A DNA stretch of 64,000 bases from Thiomicrorhabdus chilensis DSM 12352 (GCF_000483485.1 NZ_KI519609.1:835460-899459); one strand, 5' to 3'. Positions 1 to 8,748 are shown, counted from the stretch's first letter. Notes: a model not told the origin generated them from the sequence alone. Numbers and translations are program-made.

Positions 1-47
1 GCAGTGATACCGAAAGTCAGTAGAGCAGCTAAGATAATCTTTTTCAT
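1..47 (-). CDS. small secreted peptide, copy 1 (5' part only)
   Basis: The minus strand opens with ATG and encodes MKKIILAALLTFGITA before the window ends. This is a typical signal peptide start: two lysines, then a hydrophobic core. The first 16 residues are identical to those of the next gene upstream, and the DNA differs at only a few, mostly synonymous, positions, so the two are tandem duplicates. An AAGGA ribosome binding site lies 8 bases before the start. The rest of the protein is outside the window. Function unknown. Confidence 0.6.
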   Translation of the reverse strand, partial: MKKIILAALLTFGIT

Positions 48-96
48 TATTAAATTCCTTTTGTTTTCACTTAAATCAAACCGTTTGGGTTCGAGC

Positions 97-231
97 TTAA
101 AATTCCATCGTTAAGTGTGCGGATTGATCCGGAATGTTGGAGCCTGCATCAGGGTTAGCCGAAAAATGGTGGGCTGAAGCTGTGGCAGTGATACCGAAAG
201 TTAATAAAGCTGCAAGAATAATCTTTTTCAT
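97..231 (-). CDS. small secreted peptide, copy 2 (44 aa)
   Basis: A 44-residue protein. Residues 1-20 (MKKIILAALLTFGITATASA) form a signal peptide ending in an Ala-Ser-Ala cleavage site. The mature peptide of about 24 residues starts His-His-Phe and ends with HLTMEF. An AGAGGT ribosome binding site precedes the ATG, and a sigma70-like promoter lies about 125 bases upstream on the same strand. It is a paralogue of the gene cut by the window edge. It stands back to back with a two-component regulator and a heavy-metal efflux operon. The N-terminal histidines and this neighbourhood would fit a periplasmic metal-binding peptide, but that is inference. No known family recognised. Confidence 0.65.
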   Translation of the reverse strand: MKKIILAALLTFGITATASAHHFSANPDAGSNIPDQSAHLTMEF

Positions 232-320
232 CTTTTACCTCTTCTTCCTAGAAGTTCAACCCGTCAAGCAGGTTGTGAATTTATGTCCTGGCAATAATCC
301 TAGGTCAGGACCTTTCGACT

Positions 321-341
321 AAATGTGAAAGTTTTACATTT
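321..341. promoter_or_regulatory. near-perfect 21-bp palindrome, possible operator
   Basis: The arms AAATGTGAAA and TTTTACATTT flank a central G and differ from perfect symmetry at one position. The site lies just downstream of the minus-strand promoter for the small peptide gene and upstream of the response regulator gene. A repressor or OmpR-type regulator site is plausible. The adjacent response regulator is the obvious candidate, but nothing in the sequence proves it. Confidence 0.4.
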
Positions 342-354
342 AATCTATGGGTGC

Positions 355-383
355 AGTTTATATGGTAAATTTTCCCATGTCAA
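355..383 (-). promoter_or_regulatory. sigma70-type promoter of the small peptide gene
   Basis: On the minus strand a perfect -35 box TTGACA (383-378) is followed after 17 bases by TAAACT (360-355), or after 15 bases by TATAAA. The spacer holds a GGGAAAATTTACC element that resembles the one in the promoter at 8962-8990. Transcription would start near 348 and give a leader of roughly 115 bases before the peptide gene. The leader contains a GTCCTG / CAGGAC inverted repeat (285-311). Confidence 0.5.
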
Positions 384-496
384 ATGTTTTTTTGATCTTT
401 TTCAATTTGCTTGAATGGGAAAAGCCCGCTTTTATTATTGGACCAATGTTTTAGAATAGGGCGATACGAATTCATTAGTTTATAAAGAGAGGTGCT

Positions 497-1171
497 GTGA
501 AACTTTTGCTTGCAGAAGATGAAGCCTTGCTGGCTGAAAGTTTAAGTCAGCAGTTGATACGGTGTGGTTTTGTTGTGGATTGCGCCGCTGACGGGGAAGA
601 GGCACTGTTTTTGATAAACGAGCATCCTTACGATCTGATCATATTGGATTTAGGCCTGCCGAAACAATCAGGCCTGTCGGTTTTACACAGCATGCGAAGC
701 CAGCAAAATAACACGCCGGTCATTATTTTGACGGCACGTAACGGTTGGCAAGATCGTGTTGAGGGTCTGAAAAAGGGAGCCGATGATTACGTTGGCAAAC
801 CTTTCCATTTTGAGGAATTGCTGGCTCGTATTCAGAATTTGATGAAACGAGTTTTGCCGGAAACGGATGGGAGTCACGTGATGGCCATGAACGGTCTGAG
901 GTTGGATTTAAATACCCAACAGGTGGAAACCTCGGAGGGTTCAAAACACAATTTGACCCATACCGAATTCAGGTTGCTGCGTTTTTTAATGAGCCACCCT
1001 AACAAGTTGCTTTCCAAATCGGAGATCATGGCCAAGATTGTTGATCAGAACTATGACCGTGACAGCAATGTGCTGGAGGTTTACATTCGAAGATTACGTA
1101 AGTTAATCGGAAAAGAGCATATCGAGACACAAAGGGGACAGGGGTATCGTTTTGTGGTGAATTCGTTATGA
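497..1171 (+). CDS. OmpR-family response regulator
   Basis: 224 residues, the usual length of the family. The receiver domain (about 1-115) has the acidic pair Glu7-Asp8, the phosphoacceptor Asp51 in LIILDLGLP, Thr79 and Lys101 (GKPF). A winged-helix DNA-binding domain follows (about 125-222, ending RGQGYRFV). The start is GTG, chosen because it begins the conserved KLLLAEDE strand and has AGAGAGGT six bases upstream. It overlaps the sensor kinase gene by four bases (ATGA). Its position ahead of an RND metal-efflux set suggests metal or envelope-stress control. The sequence is also close in style to the QseB/PmrA group, so the signal cannot be named. A weak -10 (TAGAAT, 453-458) may serve it. 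Confidence 0.92.
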   Translation: MKLLLAEDEALLAESLSQQLIRCGFVVDCAADGEEALFLINEHPYDLIILDLGLPKQSGLSVLHSMRSQQNNTPVIILTARNGWQDRVEGLKKGADDYVGKPFHFEELLARIQNLMKRVLPETDGSHVMAMNGLRLDLNTQQVETSEGSKHNLTHTEFRLLRFLMSHPNKLLSKSEIMAKIVDQNYDRDSNVLEVYIRRLRKLIGKEHIETQRGQGYRFVVNSL

Positions 1172-2535
1172 GATCGCTTGAAAAACAACTCGGATACACC
1201 TTAACGCTGACTTTGGCGGGGCTGTTTGTGGTGTTCTGGTGGGTGACAACCTATACCATCCACGAATTGACCGAGCGTTATATTGTCACCCGTCTGGAAC
1301 ATGATTCGGACACCTTGTTACGCCATCTCAAACTTGAAGACGGCCAGTGGCATCTGTCCGAGAACGCGGCAGAAGCGATTTATCTTAGACCCCACTCGGG
1401 ACACTATTATCTGATCAAGTCCAGACCGCCTTCGCGGATAGCGAATCTTTTATCACCTTCATTGCAGGGGTTTTCCCTGTATACGCCCATCACTGAAAAT
1501 CAGGCTTCGGTGTATGAAACCAATATGCCGGACAGTTCGCATACCTTGGTCTTAAGGGTGCCGTTTGAGAGAGATGGCGAGCACGGGTATTTATTTGTGG
1601 CCGAGGACCATTCACCGATTCAGGATAGCTTGCGCACGTTTGATGTGCTGTTCGCTCTGTTTTCATTGATGGGGTTGTTGGTTTTGTTGTGGACCCAGCG
1701 CCGCATTCTAAAACGCGGGTTTGATAGCCTAAATCCGGTGAAACAGGCGTTGAATGAAATTCAATCGGGCAAACAAGTGGCCATTCAGGCCGAGGTGCCT
1801 CAGGAAATCGCACCATTAGTGGAGACGCTCAATCAGGTGATGTCCCAGCTTCATGCGCGTTTGGAGCGTTCGCGAATGGCAACCGGCAACCTGGCGCATG
1901 CTTTGAAATCTCCGCTGAACTTGATCTATCAGTTTCTTGAAGACGAACGTATTAAGGCGCATCCTCAGTTACAGGGGGCATTGCAGGAGCAGGCGGAACG
2001 CATTCTTAATTTGATTGACCGTGAACTCAGCCAGGCACGAATGGCCGGAAGCGGCGTGGCACTGCAAGCCTTTCAGTTTCCACAAGATCTGCAAGACCTG
2101 ATCAACACGATGCGGCAGCTGTATCGTGACAAGGCCATTGAATTTGAGATGAATTGTCAGATTGAAGATTCGCTACCTTTTGATCGCGAAGATCTGTTTG
2201 AACTGTTGGGCAATCTTCTGGATAACGCCTGTAAATGGTGTCAAAGTCGGGTTCGGATTTCGGTTGAAACTGAGCAGGCCTGGTTGGTCATCCATATTGA
2301 AGATGACGGCCAAGGCGTCGCGCAAAAAGACATCGATTTGATGAAGAATCGCGGCATCCGTTTGGATGAATCTCAGCCCGGTCACGGTTTGGGGCTGTCA
2401 ATCGTGCATGAAATCGTCAAGGCTTATGACGGTCAAATCGCCTTCACGCAAAAGCAGCCTTTTCAGACGCATCAGCCGCCATTATCGGGTTTGCAAGTCA
2501 CCATTCGCTTACCCTTACACACTTCCAAGGGATGA
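1168..2535 (+). CDS. sensor histidine kinase
   Basis: 455 residues; partner of the preceding regulator, with a four-base overlap implying translational coupling. Order of parts: transmembrane helix about 8-30, periplasmic sensor about 31-157, second helix about 158-177, dimerisation domain with phosphoacceptor His244 (LAHALKSPLN), then the ATPase domain with N box (Asn349, Asn353), Asp380-Gly381 (IEDDGQG) and G2 box GHGLGLSI (405-412). All catalytic motifs are intact. The N-terminal layout resembles PhoQ/QseC-type kinases. The sensor domain shows no obvious metal motif, so the ligand is unknown. A CAGGCCTG octamer lies inside the gene at 2275, read as Gln-Ala-Trp. Confidence 0.92.
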   Translation: MRSLEKQLGYTLTLTLAGLFVVFWWVTTYTIHELTERYIVTRLEHDSDTLLRHLKLEDGQWHLSENAAEAIYLRPHSGHYYLIKSRPPSRIANLLSPSLQGFSLYTPITENQASVYETNMPDSSHTLVLRVPFERDGEHGYLFVAEDHSPIQDSLRTFDVLFALFSLMGLLVLLWTQRRILKRGFDSLNPVKQALNEIQSGKQVAIQAEVPQEIAPLVETLNQVMSQLHARLERSRMATGNLAHALKSPLNLIYQFLEDERIKAHPQLQGALQEQAERILNLIDRELSQARMAGSGVALQAFQFPQDLQDLINTMRQLYRDKAIEFEMNCQIEDSLPFDREDLFELLGNLLDNACKWCQSRVRISVETEQAWLVIHIEDDGQGVAQKDIDLMKNRGIRLDESQPGHGLGLSIVHEIVKAYDGQIAFTQKQPFQTHQPPLSGLQVTIRLPLHTSKG

Positions 2536-2618
2536 ATTAAAAGAGTAAACGCCATTTTCAGCTTCAATTCAGTTTCATTTTTTAAAGTATCGCTTGATGA
2601 TTCCAAAAAGGATTGAAT

Positions 2619-3971
2619 ATGAAATGTTTGACACGACTTTCTCAAAACGCTGAGCGCCTGAATGCTGGCTCTCAAGGTCGCCATCGCTATCGGGTTAATG
2701 TGTTTAGAACCGGCTTGTTGCTCTCGCTGCTCCATATCAGCCCGCTTCAGGCTCAGCCTTCAGTAGAGACACACAGCGCTTCGGCACCGGCCGATCTTAA
2801 AGCGGTTCTGCAAGCGGTCATCACCAAACAGCCCGAACAATTCGAGGTACCAAACTATACCTCTTTGGCGGCCAGTCACCAGAAGGTTTCTCAATCGTGG
2901 TTGCCCAATGGTATGAATATGATGGTGCGTCATGAAAGCGATGCGCTGACCGACGATACCGGATTCCAAAGCTGGGAAACCGGCGTGAGTTTTCCAGTCG
3001 CCATTGGCGATCAAGCCAACGCTTATGCCCAACTCGGCGAAGTGTATCAACAACAATCCATTCACTATCCCCAATTGCTCAATTTGCAGGCTTCGGCTTT
3101 GACTCGGCAATTGGTTTGGGAATTAAAAATGGCAGAGGTCGAATGGCAGCGTAGTCAACAAAACCTTGGGCTGGTCGCCGCTCTGGCTTCAAAAGTTGAA
3201 AGCTTGGTGAAAGCCGGAGACAGCCCGAAAATGGACCTGGTTCTGGTGCAGAAAGAGCGTGTACAGGCCGAAAAATCCAGTCTGGAAGCACAAAACCAAT
3301 ATCAGCAAAAACTGGCCAACTATCAGTTCTGGACAGGCTTTTCACAATTGCCACACGAAATTCAAGAGGTTCAAGCACCAGACTGGACGAATGCCCAGAA
3401 CCAACTTGAATCCCATCCTCAGGTGCTTTGGGCACAAAGCCAGCTGCAGCAGGTTCAGGCTAGAAAGCAACTTGCAGAGACGCAGTCTGTAGAAAAACCG
3501 AATCTGTTTGTGGGAGCCAAATCCGAGCAGGATGATCAGACTTCCGCACGCACCAGTCTGATGCTGGAAATGAGCTTCCCTCTCGGTAAACCAGCCCGCT
3601 ATTCTGCGCAGATGGCTGAACAGAATCTGGCCGTGAGTGAGTCTCAAGTTCGTTTGCAGAAAACTCAGCAAAACCTCTTTAACCAGGCCCGTCAGGCCTA
3701 TCAGGTACTTCTCCAATCGCAGCAATTGGCCGACTTGGCGAGACAACAGGTTGGCCTGTCCGAACAAGCTTTAAGCATGGCGGAAAAAGCCTATGAGCTC
3801 GGAGAAACCAACATACAGACCTTGCTTCAGGTGCAAACCCAGATGTTGAAGGCGCTGCTGGACTCCGAACGGCAGCAGGTGCTTGTACAGCAGAATTTAG
3901 CCCTTTATTGGCAAGCATTGGGGCATGGGGTCGGTCAGGGAATCGATCACGCAGCTTCTATTGCGCAATAG
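2619..3971 (+). CDS. TolC/CusC-family outer membrane efflux channel
   Basis: An outer membrane factor of about 450 residues. It has an N-terminal hydrophobic export segment (RTGLLLSLLHISPLQAQ) and then the two long alpha-helical repeats of the family, rich in Gln, Ala, Leu and Glu, including a stretch like LARQQVGLSEQALSMAEKAY. It would form the outer channel of the tripartite pump with the next two genes. An in-frame TTG lies six bases further upstream. The ATG at 2619 is preferred because AAAAAGGA stands six bases before it. The lack of an obvious lipobox distinguishes it from lipid-anchored relatives such as CusC. Confidence 0.88.
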   Translation: MKCLTRLSQNAERLNAGSQGRHRYRVNVFRTGLLLSLLHISPLQAQPSVETHSASAPADLKAVLQAVITKQPEQFEVPNYTSLAASHQKVSQSWLPNGMNMMVRHESDALTDDTGFQSWETGVSFPVAIGDQANAYAQLGEVYQQQSIHYPQLLNLQASALTRQLVWELKMAEVEWQRSQQNLGLVAALASKVESLVKAGDSPKMDLVLVQKERVQAEKSSLEAQNQYQQKLANYQFWTGFSQLPHEIQEVQAPDWTNAQNQLESHPQVLWAQSQLQQVQARKQLAETQSVEKPNLFVGAKSEQDDQTSARTSLMLEMSFPLGKPARYSAQMAEQNLAVSESQVRLQKTQQNLFNQARQAYQVLLQSQQLADLARQQVGLSEQALSMAEKAYELGETNIQTLLQVQTQMLKALLDSERQQVLVQQNLALYWQALGHGVGQGIDHAASIAQ

Positions 3972-4051
3972 CTAAGATTCAGCAGGCCTGTCCCTTGAAG
4001 GCTTAGGGAAGCTTGATTGAAAACGAACAAATAAGAATGTGAATTTAGGAA

Positions 4052-5236
4052 ATGGACATGCAAACAAATCAGTATTTGAACCAGTTGAATCAATCATTCA
4101 AAAAGAACCTGGGGTTGACCGCGATGAGTGTCGCTTTATGGTTTGGTGGCACCTTGCCGCTGGCCGCCGCCGAAAACATTGCTCTGGATACCGTCCAACA
4201 GGAGGCGATGGGGTTTGAGTTTTCTGCTCTGGAGAAGGCGACGGAAGTCAGAAGTTATGCCTATCCGGCCAAATTGAGTTTGCCAGAACCTCACCAGCAA
4301 ATGTTGACGGCTCCAATGGACGGTTTGGTTACGCAGGTATTCAGAGTTCATGGTTCCGTGTCTGAAGGTGAGCCGGTGATCGAGCTGTTAAGTTCCGATA
4401 TGCTCAAGTCACAAAAAGAGTATCTGACGACCCTGTCCGAATTGAAGGTGGTGCAGCAGGAGTTGAAACGTGCACGCAGTCTGGTTCAGTCAGGCGTGGT
4501 CTCCAAAAAACAACTTCAGGCGACGGAAAGCCGTATGAATAGCCTGAATCAGCAGGCTCAGCAGCAACAGCAGGATCTTCAACTGATGGGCATGTCAGAG
4601 GCCGCCATCGACGAGTTGAAGCGAAGCAATCGTTTGCAGCCGGCCTTATTGACCATTAAAGCGCCCGCTAATGGAGAATTGTTCGATTTGACGGTTAAAA
4701 AAGGCATGCGTTTGACGACGAATCAGACCATTGCCAAATTTGCCGAATTGGATAGGTTGGTGGCGGAAGTGTTCGTACCGATAAACGAATCCAGAAAGTT
4801 GAAGCTTGGACAAAAAGTGCGCATCCCAATGGCTTCAGCGCAAGGAGAAATCGCCTACATCAGCCATCAGGCGGATCCCATGACACAATCCGTTGAGATT
4901 CATTGTGTATTCCCAAACACCGACGGAAAGTTGATTTCTGGTGCATTGCATTCACTGGAGTTTATTTCTGAATTGCCGCAACAAGCCGCCTTTAAGGTAC
5001 CGCAAACGGCGGTGACTGAGGTGAACGGACAAACGGTGATTTTTTTGCGTAAAAAAGGTGAGAAGGCAAGCTTGATGATGCAAGCGGTGACACGCATCGA
5101 ACAGCCAGATCAGATGGCAGTGGTTACACCACTTGAGCAAGCCTCTGGGGTACTCAATTTTGATCAATGGCAGGTCATGACTCGCGGAGCGGTGGCCATG
5201 CTATCGGTTCTGTCTGCGGGCGAAGGGGAAGAGTAA
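4052..5236 (+). CDS. RND periplasmic adaptor (CusB/CzcB type)
   Basis: 394 residues. After an N-terminal hydrophobic segment (about 20-39, ending LPLAAAE) comes a barrel and lipoyl half-motif (LTAPMDGLVTQV), a coiled-coil hairpin rich in Gln, Lys and Glu (about 125-200), the second lipoyl half (IKAPANGELFDLTVKKG) and beta-barrel regions. This is the membrane fusion protein fold linking the inner membrane pump to the outer channel. The long N-terminal extension found in some CzcB proteins is absent. The stop lies two bases before the pump start, so the two are co-translated. An 80-base gap separates it from the channel gene and contains one CAGGCCTG octamer (3983). Confidence 0.9.
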   Translation: MDMQTNQYLNQLNQSFKKNLGLTAMSVALWFGGTLPLAAAENIALDTVQQEAMGFEFSALEKATEVRSYAYPAKLSLPEPHQQMLTAPMDGLVTQVFRVHGSVSEGEPVIELLSSDMLKSQKEYLTTLSELKVVQQELKRARSLVQSGVVSKKQLQATESRMNSLNQQAQQQQQDLQLMGMSEAAIDELKRSNRLQPALLTIKAPANGELFDLTVKKGMRLTTNQTIAKFAELDRLVAEVFVPINESRKLKLGQKVRIPMASAQGEIAYISHQADPMTQSVEIHCVFPNTDGKLISGALHSLEFISELPQQAAFKVPQTAVTEVNGQTVIFLRKKGEKASLMMQAVTRIEQPDQMAVVTPLEQASGVLNFDQWQVMTRGAVAMLSVLSAGEGEE

Positions 5237-5238
5237 TT

Positions 5239-8200
5239 ATGTTGTCACGTTTAATGACATTCTTTCTAGCGCAAAGAGTCATGGCGCTGTTATTGGCGGT
5301 CGGCCTGGTGTCGGCTGGTTGGATGGCGTTCCAGAAAACACCGGTTGACGCTTTTCCGGATGTGTCTCCGACTCAGGTTAAGATCATTATGAAAGCGCCC
5401 GGTATGACGCCTTCCGAAGTGGAATCACGTATTATCGTGCCGATTGAAGTGGAGATGCTGGGCGTACCAGGGCAGCAGATGCTGCGTTCCATGGGAAAAT
5501 ACGGCATTGCCGACATCACCATCGATTTTGTTGAAGGCACCGACATCTACTGGGCCAGACAGCAGATTTCGGAACGCTTGTCGGGCGTCAGTCTTCCTGA
5601 AGGCATTTCCGGCGGTATCGCGCCTATGACGACCCCATTGGGTGACATCTTCATGTTTACCGTGGAGGGCGACACCCTTGATAATATGGAAAAACGCGAT
5701 CTGCTGGACTGGGTGATTCGTCCGGCCTTGCGTGCTGTGCCGGGTGTGGCCGACGTCAACGCTCTGGGCGGGAAGGCCAGGGTCTATGCCGTGGTGCCGG
5801 ATAGCCGCAAAATGTCGGCACTTAAAATTCCTTTTAGCGCCCTAACCGAGGCTCTAAATGCCAATAACCGTAATGACGGGGCCGGTCGTCTCACTCAGGG
5901 AGAAGAGGCTTTACTGGTGCGCAGTATCGGTAATCTGGAAGGGGTGGAAGACATTGGTAATATTGTGGTGGCCACCTATGAAGGCCGTGCCATCCATGTC
6001 AAAGACATCGCTGACGTCCGTGTTGAAGCGCTGACCCGCTATGGAGCCGTAACCCAGGATGGTCAGGGTGAAGCGGTTCAGGGATTGGTGATCGGTCTAC
6101 GTGGCGCGAATACCAGTGAAGTGATTAAGGCAGTTCGCGATCAATTAGAATTGCTGAAACCGGCTTTGCCGGACGGCATCAGTGTGGATGTGTTCTATGA
6201 CCGTGGCGACTTGATTGAAAAAGCGATCTCTACGGTTTCCAAAGCTTTGGTGGAAGCAGTGGTGTTGGTTGTCTTGTTGCTGCTGTTGTTTTTAGGCAAT
6301 GTCAGAGCCGCGGTCACGGTCGCCTTGGTGCTGCCGTTGGCGGCGTTGATGACCTTTATTTTCATGAATTGGTTTGGCTTGTCGGCCAACTTGATGTCGC
6401 TGGGTGGTTTGGCGATTGCCATCGGGATGTTGGTGGATGCTGCCGTGGTGGTGGTTGAAAACATTGTCACCCATCAAGCCAAAGAAGCGCAGGGCTCGCA
6501 CAGGCGTTTGCCAAAATTGCATATCATTTACCGTGCCATGCAGGAAGTGGCCATGCCGGTGATTTCCGGTATCGGCATCATCATGATCGTCTTCTTGCCG
6601 TTACTGACCCTGCAAGGTCTGGAAGGTAAACTGTTTGTGCCGGTAGCTTTGACAATCGTGTTTGCATTGGGCAGCGCCTTGATTCTGTCGCTGACCATTA
6701 TTCCGGTGATTTCGTCCTATCTGCTGGGAGAGGCTTCGCATGAATTGCCTTGGTTAATGCGTCATCTGAGTCGCGGCTACCGTCCTTTGCTGGAATGGGC
6801 TCTGAAGCATGATCGGCTGGTGATGGTTCTAGCGTTGGTCGCCCTGCTGTTTGCCGGCGTTATTTACACCCAAGTCGGCAAGACCTTTATGCCACAGATG
6901 GATGAAGGGGATCTGATTGTGCAGCTTGAGAAGGTGCCTTCCATCTCCTTGGAGGAGTCCAAGCGTTTGGATCAGCAGGTGCAGAAGGCTTTATTAGCGC
7001 AAGTTCCTGAAATCGAACGTATTGTGGCGCGTCTGGGGGCGGATGAGATTGGTCTGGATCCGATGAGTTTGAATGATACCGACAGCTTTTTGGTACTCAA
7101 ACCGCGTGATCAGTGGCGCATGGCAAGCAAAGAGGCTCTGATTGAGGAGATTCGACACATCCTGGAAACTCAGTTTCCAGGCATTAACTATGCTTTCACC
7201 CAGCCGATTCAGATGCGTGTTGACGAAATGCTGACCGGTGCCCGCGGTGATATTGCCATCAAAATATTCGGGGATAATCCGCAGGAACTGACCGTAACCG
7301 CCGAAAAAGTGGCGGCGCTGGTTGAGACCATCGACGGGGCAGAGGATGTATTCACCTCACAGAACGACGGTATGAAATACGTTCAGTTGCAGGTGGATTC
7401 CTATCAGGCCGGACGTTTGGGCGTATCTGTAAATGCCTTGCAAGATCGTTTACGCGCTTACCTGGAAGGCATGCCGGCGGGGGTCATCTATCAGGGCAAT
7501 CGCCAAATTCCGTTGATTATTCGTGCTGACGGTTCCAGTCGCGCGTCTAAAATGGAATTTCTCAACCAGGCCATTGTACTGGACAACGGTCAAAGCGTGC
7601 AGTTGAATCAGTTGGTCAAGGTCGTGGAAGTGGACGGGCCGGTTTCGATTCAACGTGAGAAAGGCAAGCGCTTTTCGGTTGTGGTCGCTAACGTCAGCGG
7701 GCGCGATTTGGTGAGCTTCGTTGAGGAAGCCAAACTTAAAGCGGCTGAACTGGACGTGCCACCCGGTTATTATTATGTGTGGGGCGGTGAGTTTGAGAAC
7801 CAGCAGCGTGCCGCTCAACGTCTTATGATTGTGGTGCCAATTGCATTGATCCTGATTTTCATCATACTTTTCAGTACCTTCCGTTCGGCGACCCAAGCTA
7901 CAATGGTGCTCTCCAATATTCCGTTTGCACTGATTGGCGGGATCGTGGCCTTGTGGCTGACCGGCGAATATCTGTCGGTTCCCGCTTCGGTGGGGTTCAT
8001 CGCTTTATTGGGGATTGCAGTGCTCAACGGGGTGGTGATGATGACCTACTTCAATCAGTTGATTGCCCAGGGCATGCCGGTGGAGCAAGTGGTTGTGGAA
8101 GGGGCAATGCGCCGTCTTCGTCCGGTGTTGATGACCGCCAGTATTGCCGCTTTAGGCTTGATCCCCTTGGTGTTTGCGAGCGGGCCTGGTTCTGAAATTC

Positions 8201-8346
8201 AACGCCCATTGGCCATTGTGGTGATCGGGGGGTTGATTACCTCAACTATCCTGACTTTGCTGATATTGCCGATTATTTACCGTATGTTCGGTGTTAAGTC
8301 GTTGGGCTTGGCGGATCAACCAGTGCAGTCAAGTCAGTCGAAATAA
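5239..8346 (+). CDS. heavy-metal RND efflux pump (CusA/CzcA family)
   Basis: 1035 residues, the normal length for an HME-RND inner membrane proton antiporter. It has TM1 at the N-terminus followed by KTPVDAFPDVSP, a large periplasmic loop, TM2-7, a second loop and TM8-12. In TM4 the segment GGLAIAIGMLVDAA keeps Asp400 and Glu407. The first acidic residue of the divalent-type motif (DFGLIVD) is replaced as in CusA-like pumps, yet the porter-domain sequence TQPIQMRVDEML looks CzcA-like. The metal therefore cannot be assigned from sequence alone. An upstream in-frame ATG inside the adaptor gene would add 24 unrelated residues. The start at 5239 has GAAGGGGAAG before it and matches the family N-terminus. 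Confidence 0.95.
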   Translation: MLSRLMTFFLAQRVMALLLAVGLVSAGWMAFQKTPVDAFPDVSPTQVKIIMKAPGMTPSEVESRIIVPIEVEMLGVPGQQMLRSMGKYGIADITIDFVEGTDIYWARQQISERLSGVSLPEGISGGIAPMTTPLGDIFMFTVEGDTLDNMEKRDLLDWVIRPALRAVPGVADVNALGGKARVYAVVPDSRKMSALKIPFSALTEALNANNRNDGAGRLTQGEEALLVRSIGNLEGVEDIGNIVVATYEGRAIHVKDIADVRVEALTRYGAVTQDGQGEAVQGLVIGLRGANTSEVIKAVRDQLELLKPALPDGISVDVFYDRGDLIEKAISTVSKALVEAVVLVVLLLLLFLGNVRAAVTVALVLPLAALMTFIFMNWFGLSANLMSLGGLAIAIGMLVDAAVVVVENIVTHQAKEAQGSHRRLPKLHIIYRAMQEVAMPVISGIGIIMIVFLPLLTLQGLEGKLFVPVALTIVFALGSALILSLTIIPVISSYLLGEASHELPWLMRHLSRGYRPLLEWALKHDRLVMVLALVALLFAGVIYTQVGKTFMPQMDEGDLIVQLEKVPSISLEESKRLDQQVQKALLAQVPEIERIVARLGADEIGLDPMSLNDTDSFLVLKPRDQWRMASKEALIEEIRHILETQFPGINYAFTQPIQMRVDEMLTGARGDIAIKIFGDNPQELTVTAEKVAALVETIDGAEDVFTSQNDGMKYVQLQVDSYQAGRLGVSVNALQDRLRAYLEGMPAGVIYQGNRQIPLIIRADGSSRASKMEFLNQAIVLDNGQSVQLNQLVKVVEVDGPVSIQREKGKRFSVVVANVSGRDLVSFVEEAKLKAAELDVPPGYYYVWGGEFENQQRAAQRLMIVVPIALILIFIILFSTFRSATQATMVLSNIPFALIGGIVALWLTGEYLSVPASVGFIALLGIAVLNGVVMMTYFNQLIAQGMPVEQVVVEGAMRRLRPVLMTASIAALGLIPLVFASGPGSEIQRPLAIVVIGGLITSTILTLLILPIIYRMFGVKSLGLADQPVQSSQSK

Positions 8347-8357
8347 AAGGAACCATC

Positions 8358-8693
8358 ATGACAACACAATTCAATTCCGATTTGCAGGCCGCTGATGAGA
8401 GTGTGGTTCTGCATCTTATTTTACCGGCGGACCAGGTTAATGATGTGGTTGATTGCCTGTTGGCCGAGCAGCCGCCACTGTTTTTTTCGGTGGTGGACGT
8501 CCAAGGTTATGGTCAGCCTCAGGAACGTTTAAGTGTTCGTGAGCAGGTGGCCGGGTATCAAAAGAAGGTCATGGTGCAGATCGAATGCCATCACAGCCTG
8601 AGCCAGCAAATACTCGCCAATATTAAGCACAGCATGCCTACCGCGACCATCAGTTATCGTATCCTGCCATTGATTGAGCATGGCCAGCTCTGA
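8358..8693 (+). CDS. DUF3240 family protein
   Basis: A cytoplasmic protein of 111 residues without signal or membrane segments. Its alternating beta-alpha pattern (VVLHLILPADQVNDVVDCLL ... VMVQIECHHSLSQQILANI) resembles small ferredoxin-fold, PII/CutA-like proteins. I recognise it as DUF3240, a family commonly found directly after CzcA-type pumps. It starts 11 bases after the pump stop with AAAGGAACC as ribosome binding site, so it is the last gene of the efflux operon. A regulatory or metal-sensing role at the pump is inferred from context only. A strong terminator follows. Confidence 0.75.
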   Translation: MTTQFNSDLQAADESVVLHLILPADQVNDVVDCLLAEQPPLFFSVVDVQGYGQPQERLSVREQVAGYQKKVMVQIECHHSLSQQILANIKHSMPTATISYRILPLIEHGQL

Positions 8694-8709
8694 AAATCGT
8701 CAAATCTAG

Positions 8710-8748
8710 AAATGAACAGGCCTGGTTAATCCAGGCCTGTTCATTTTG
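8710..8748 (+). terminator. intrinsic terminator of the efflux operon built from two CAGGCCTG octamers
   Basis: ATGAACAGGCCTGG (8712-8725) and its exact complement (8731-8744) form a 14-bp stem with a TTAAT loop, followed by a short T run. Each arm contains one copy of the CAGGCCTG octamer (8717 and 8732). Confidence 0.8.

Noticed and set aside
5167-5238. Longer start for the RND pump inside the adaptor gene
   Set aside because: Would add 24 residues unlike the family; the ATG at 5239 has a good ribosome binding site and the expected N-terminus.
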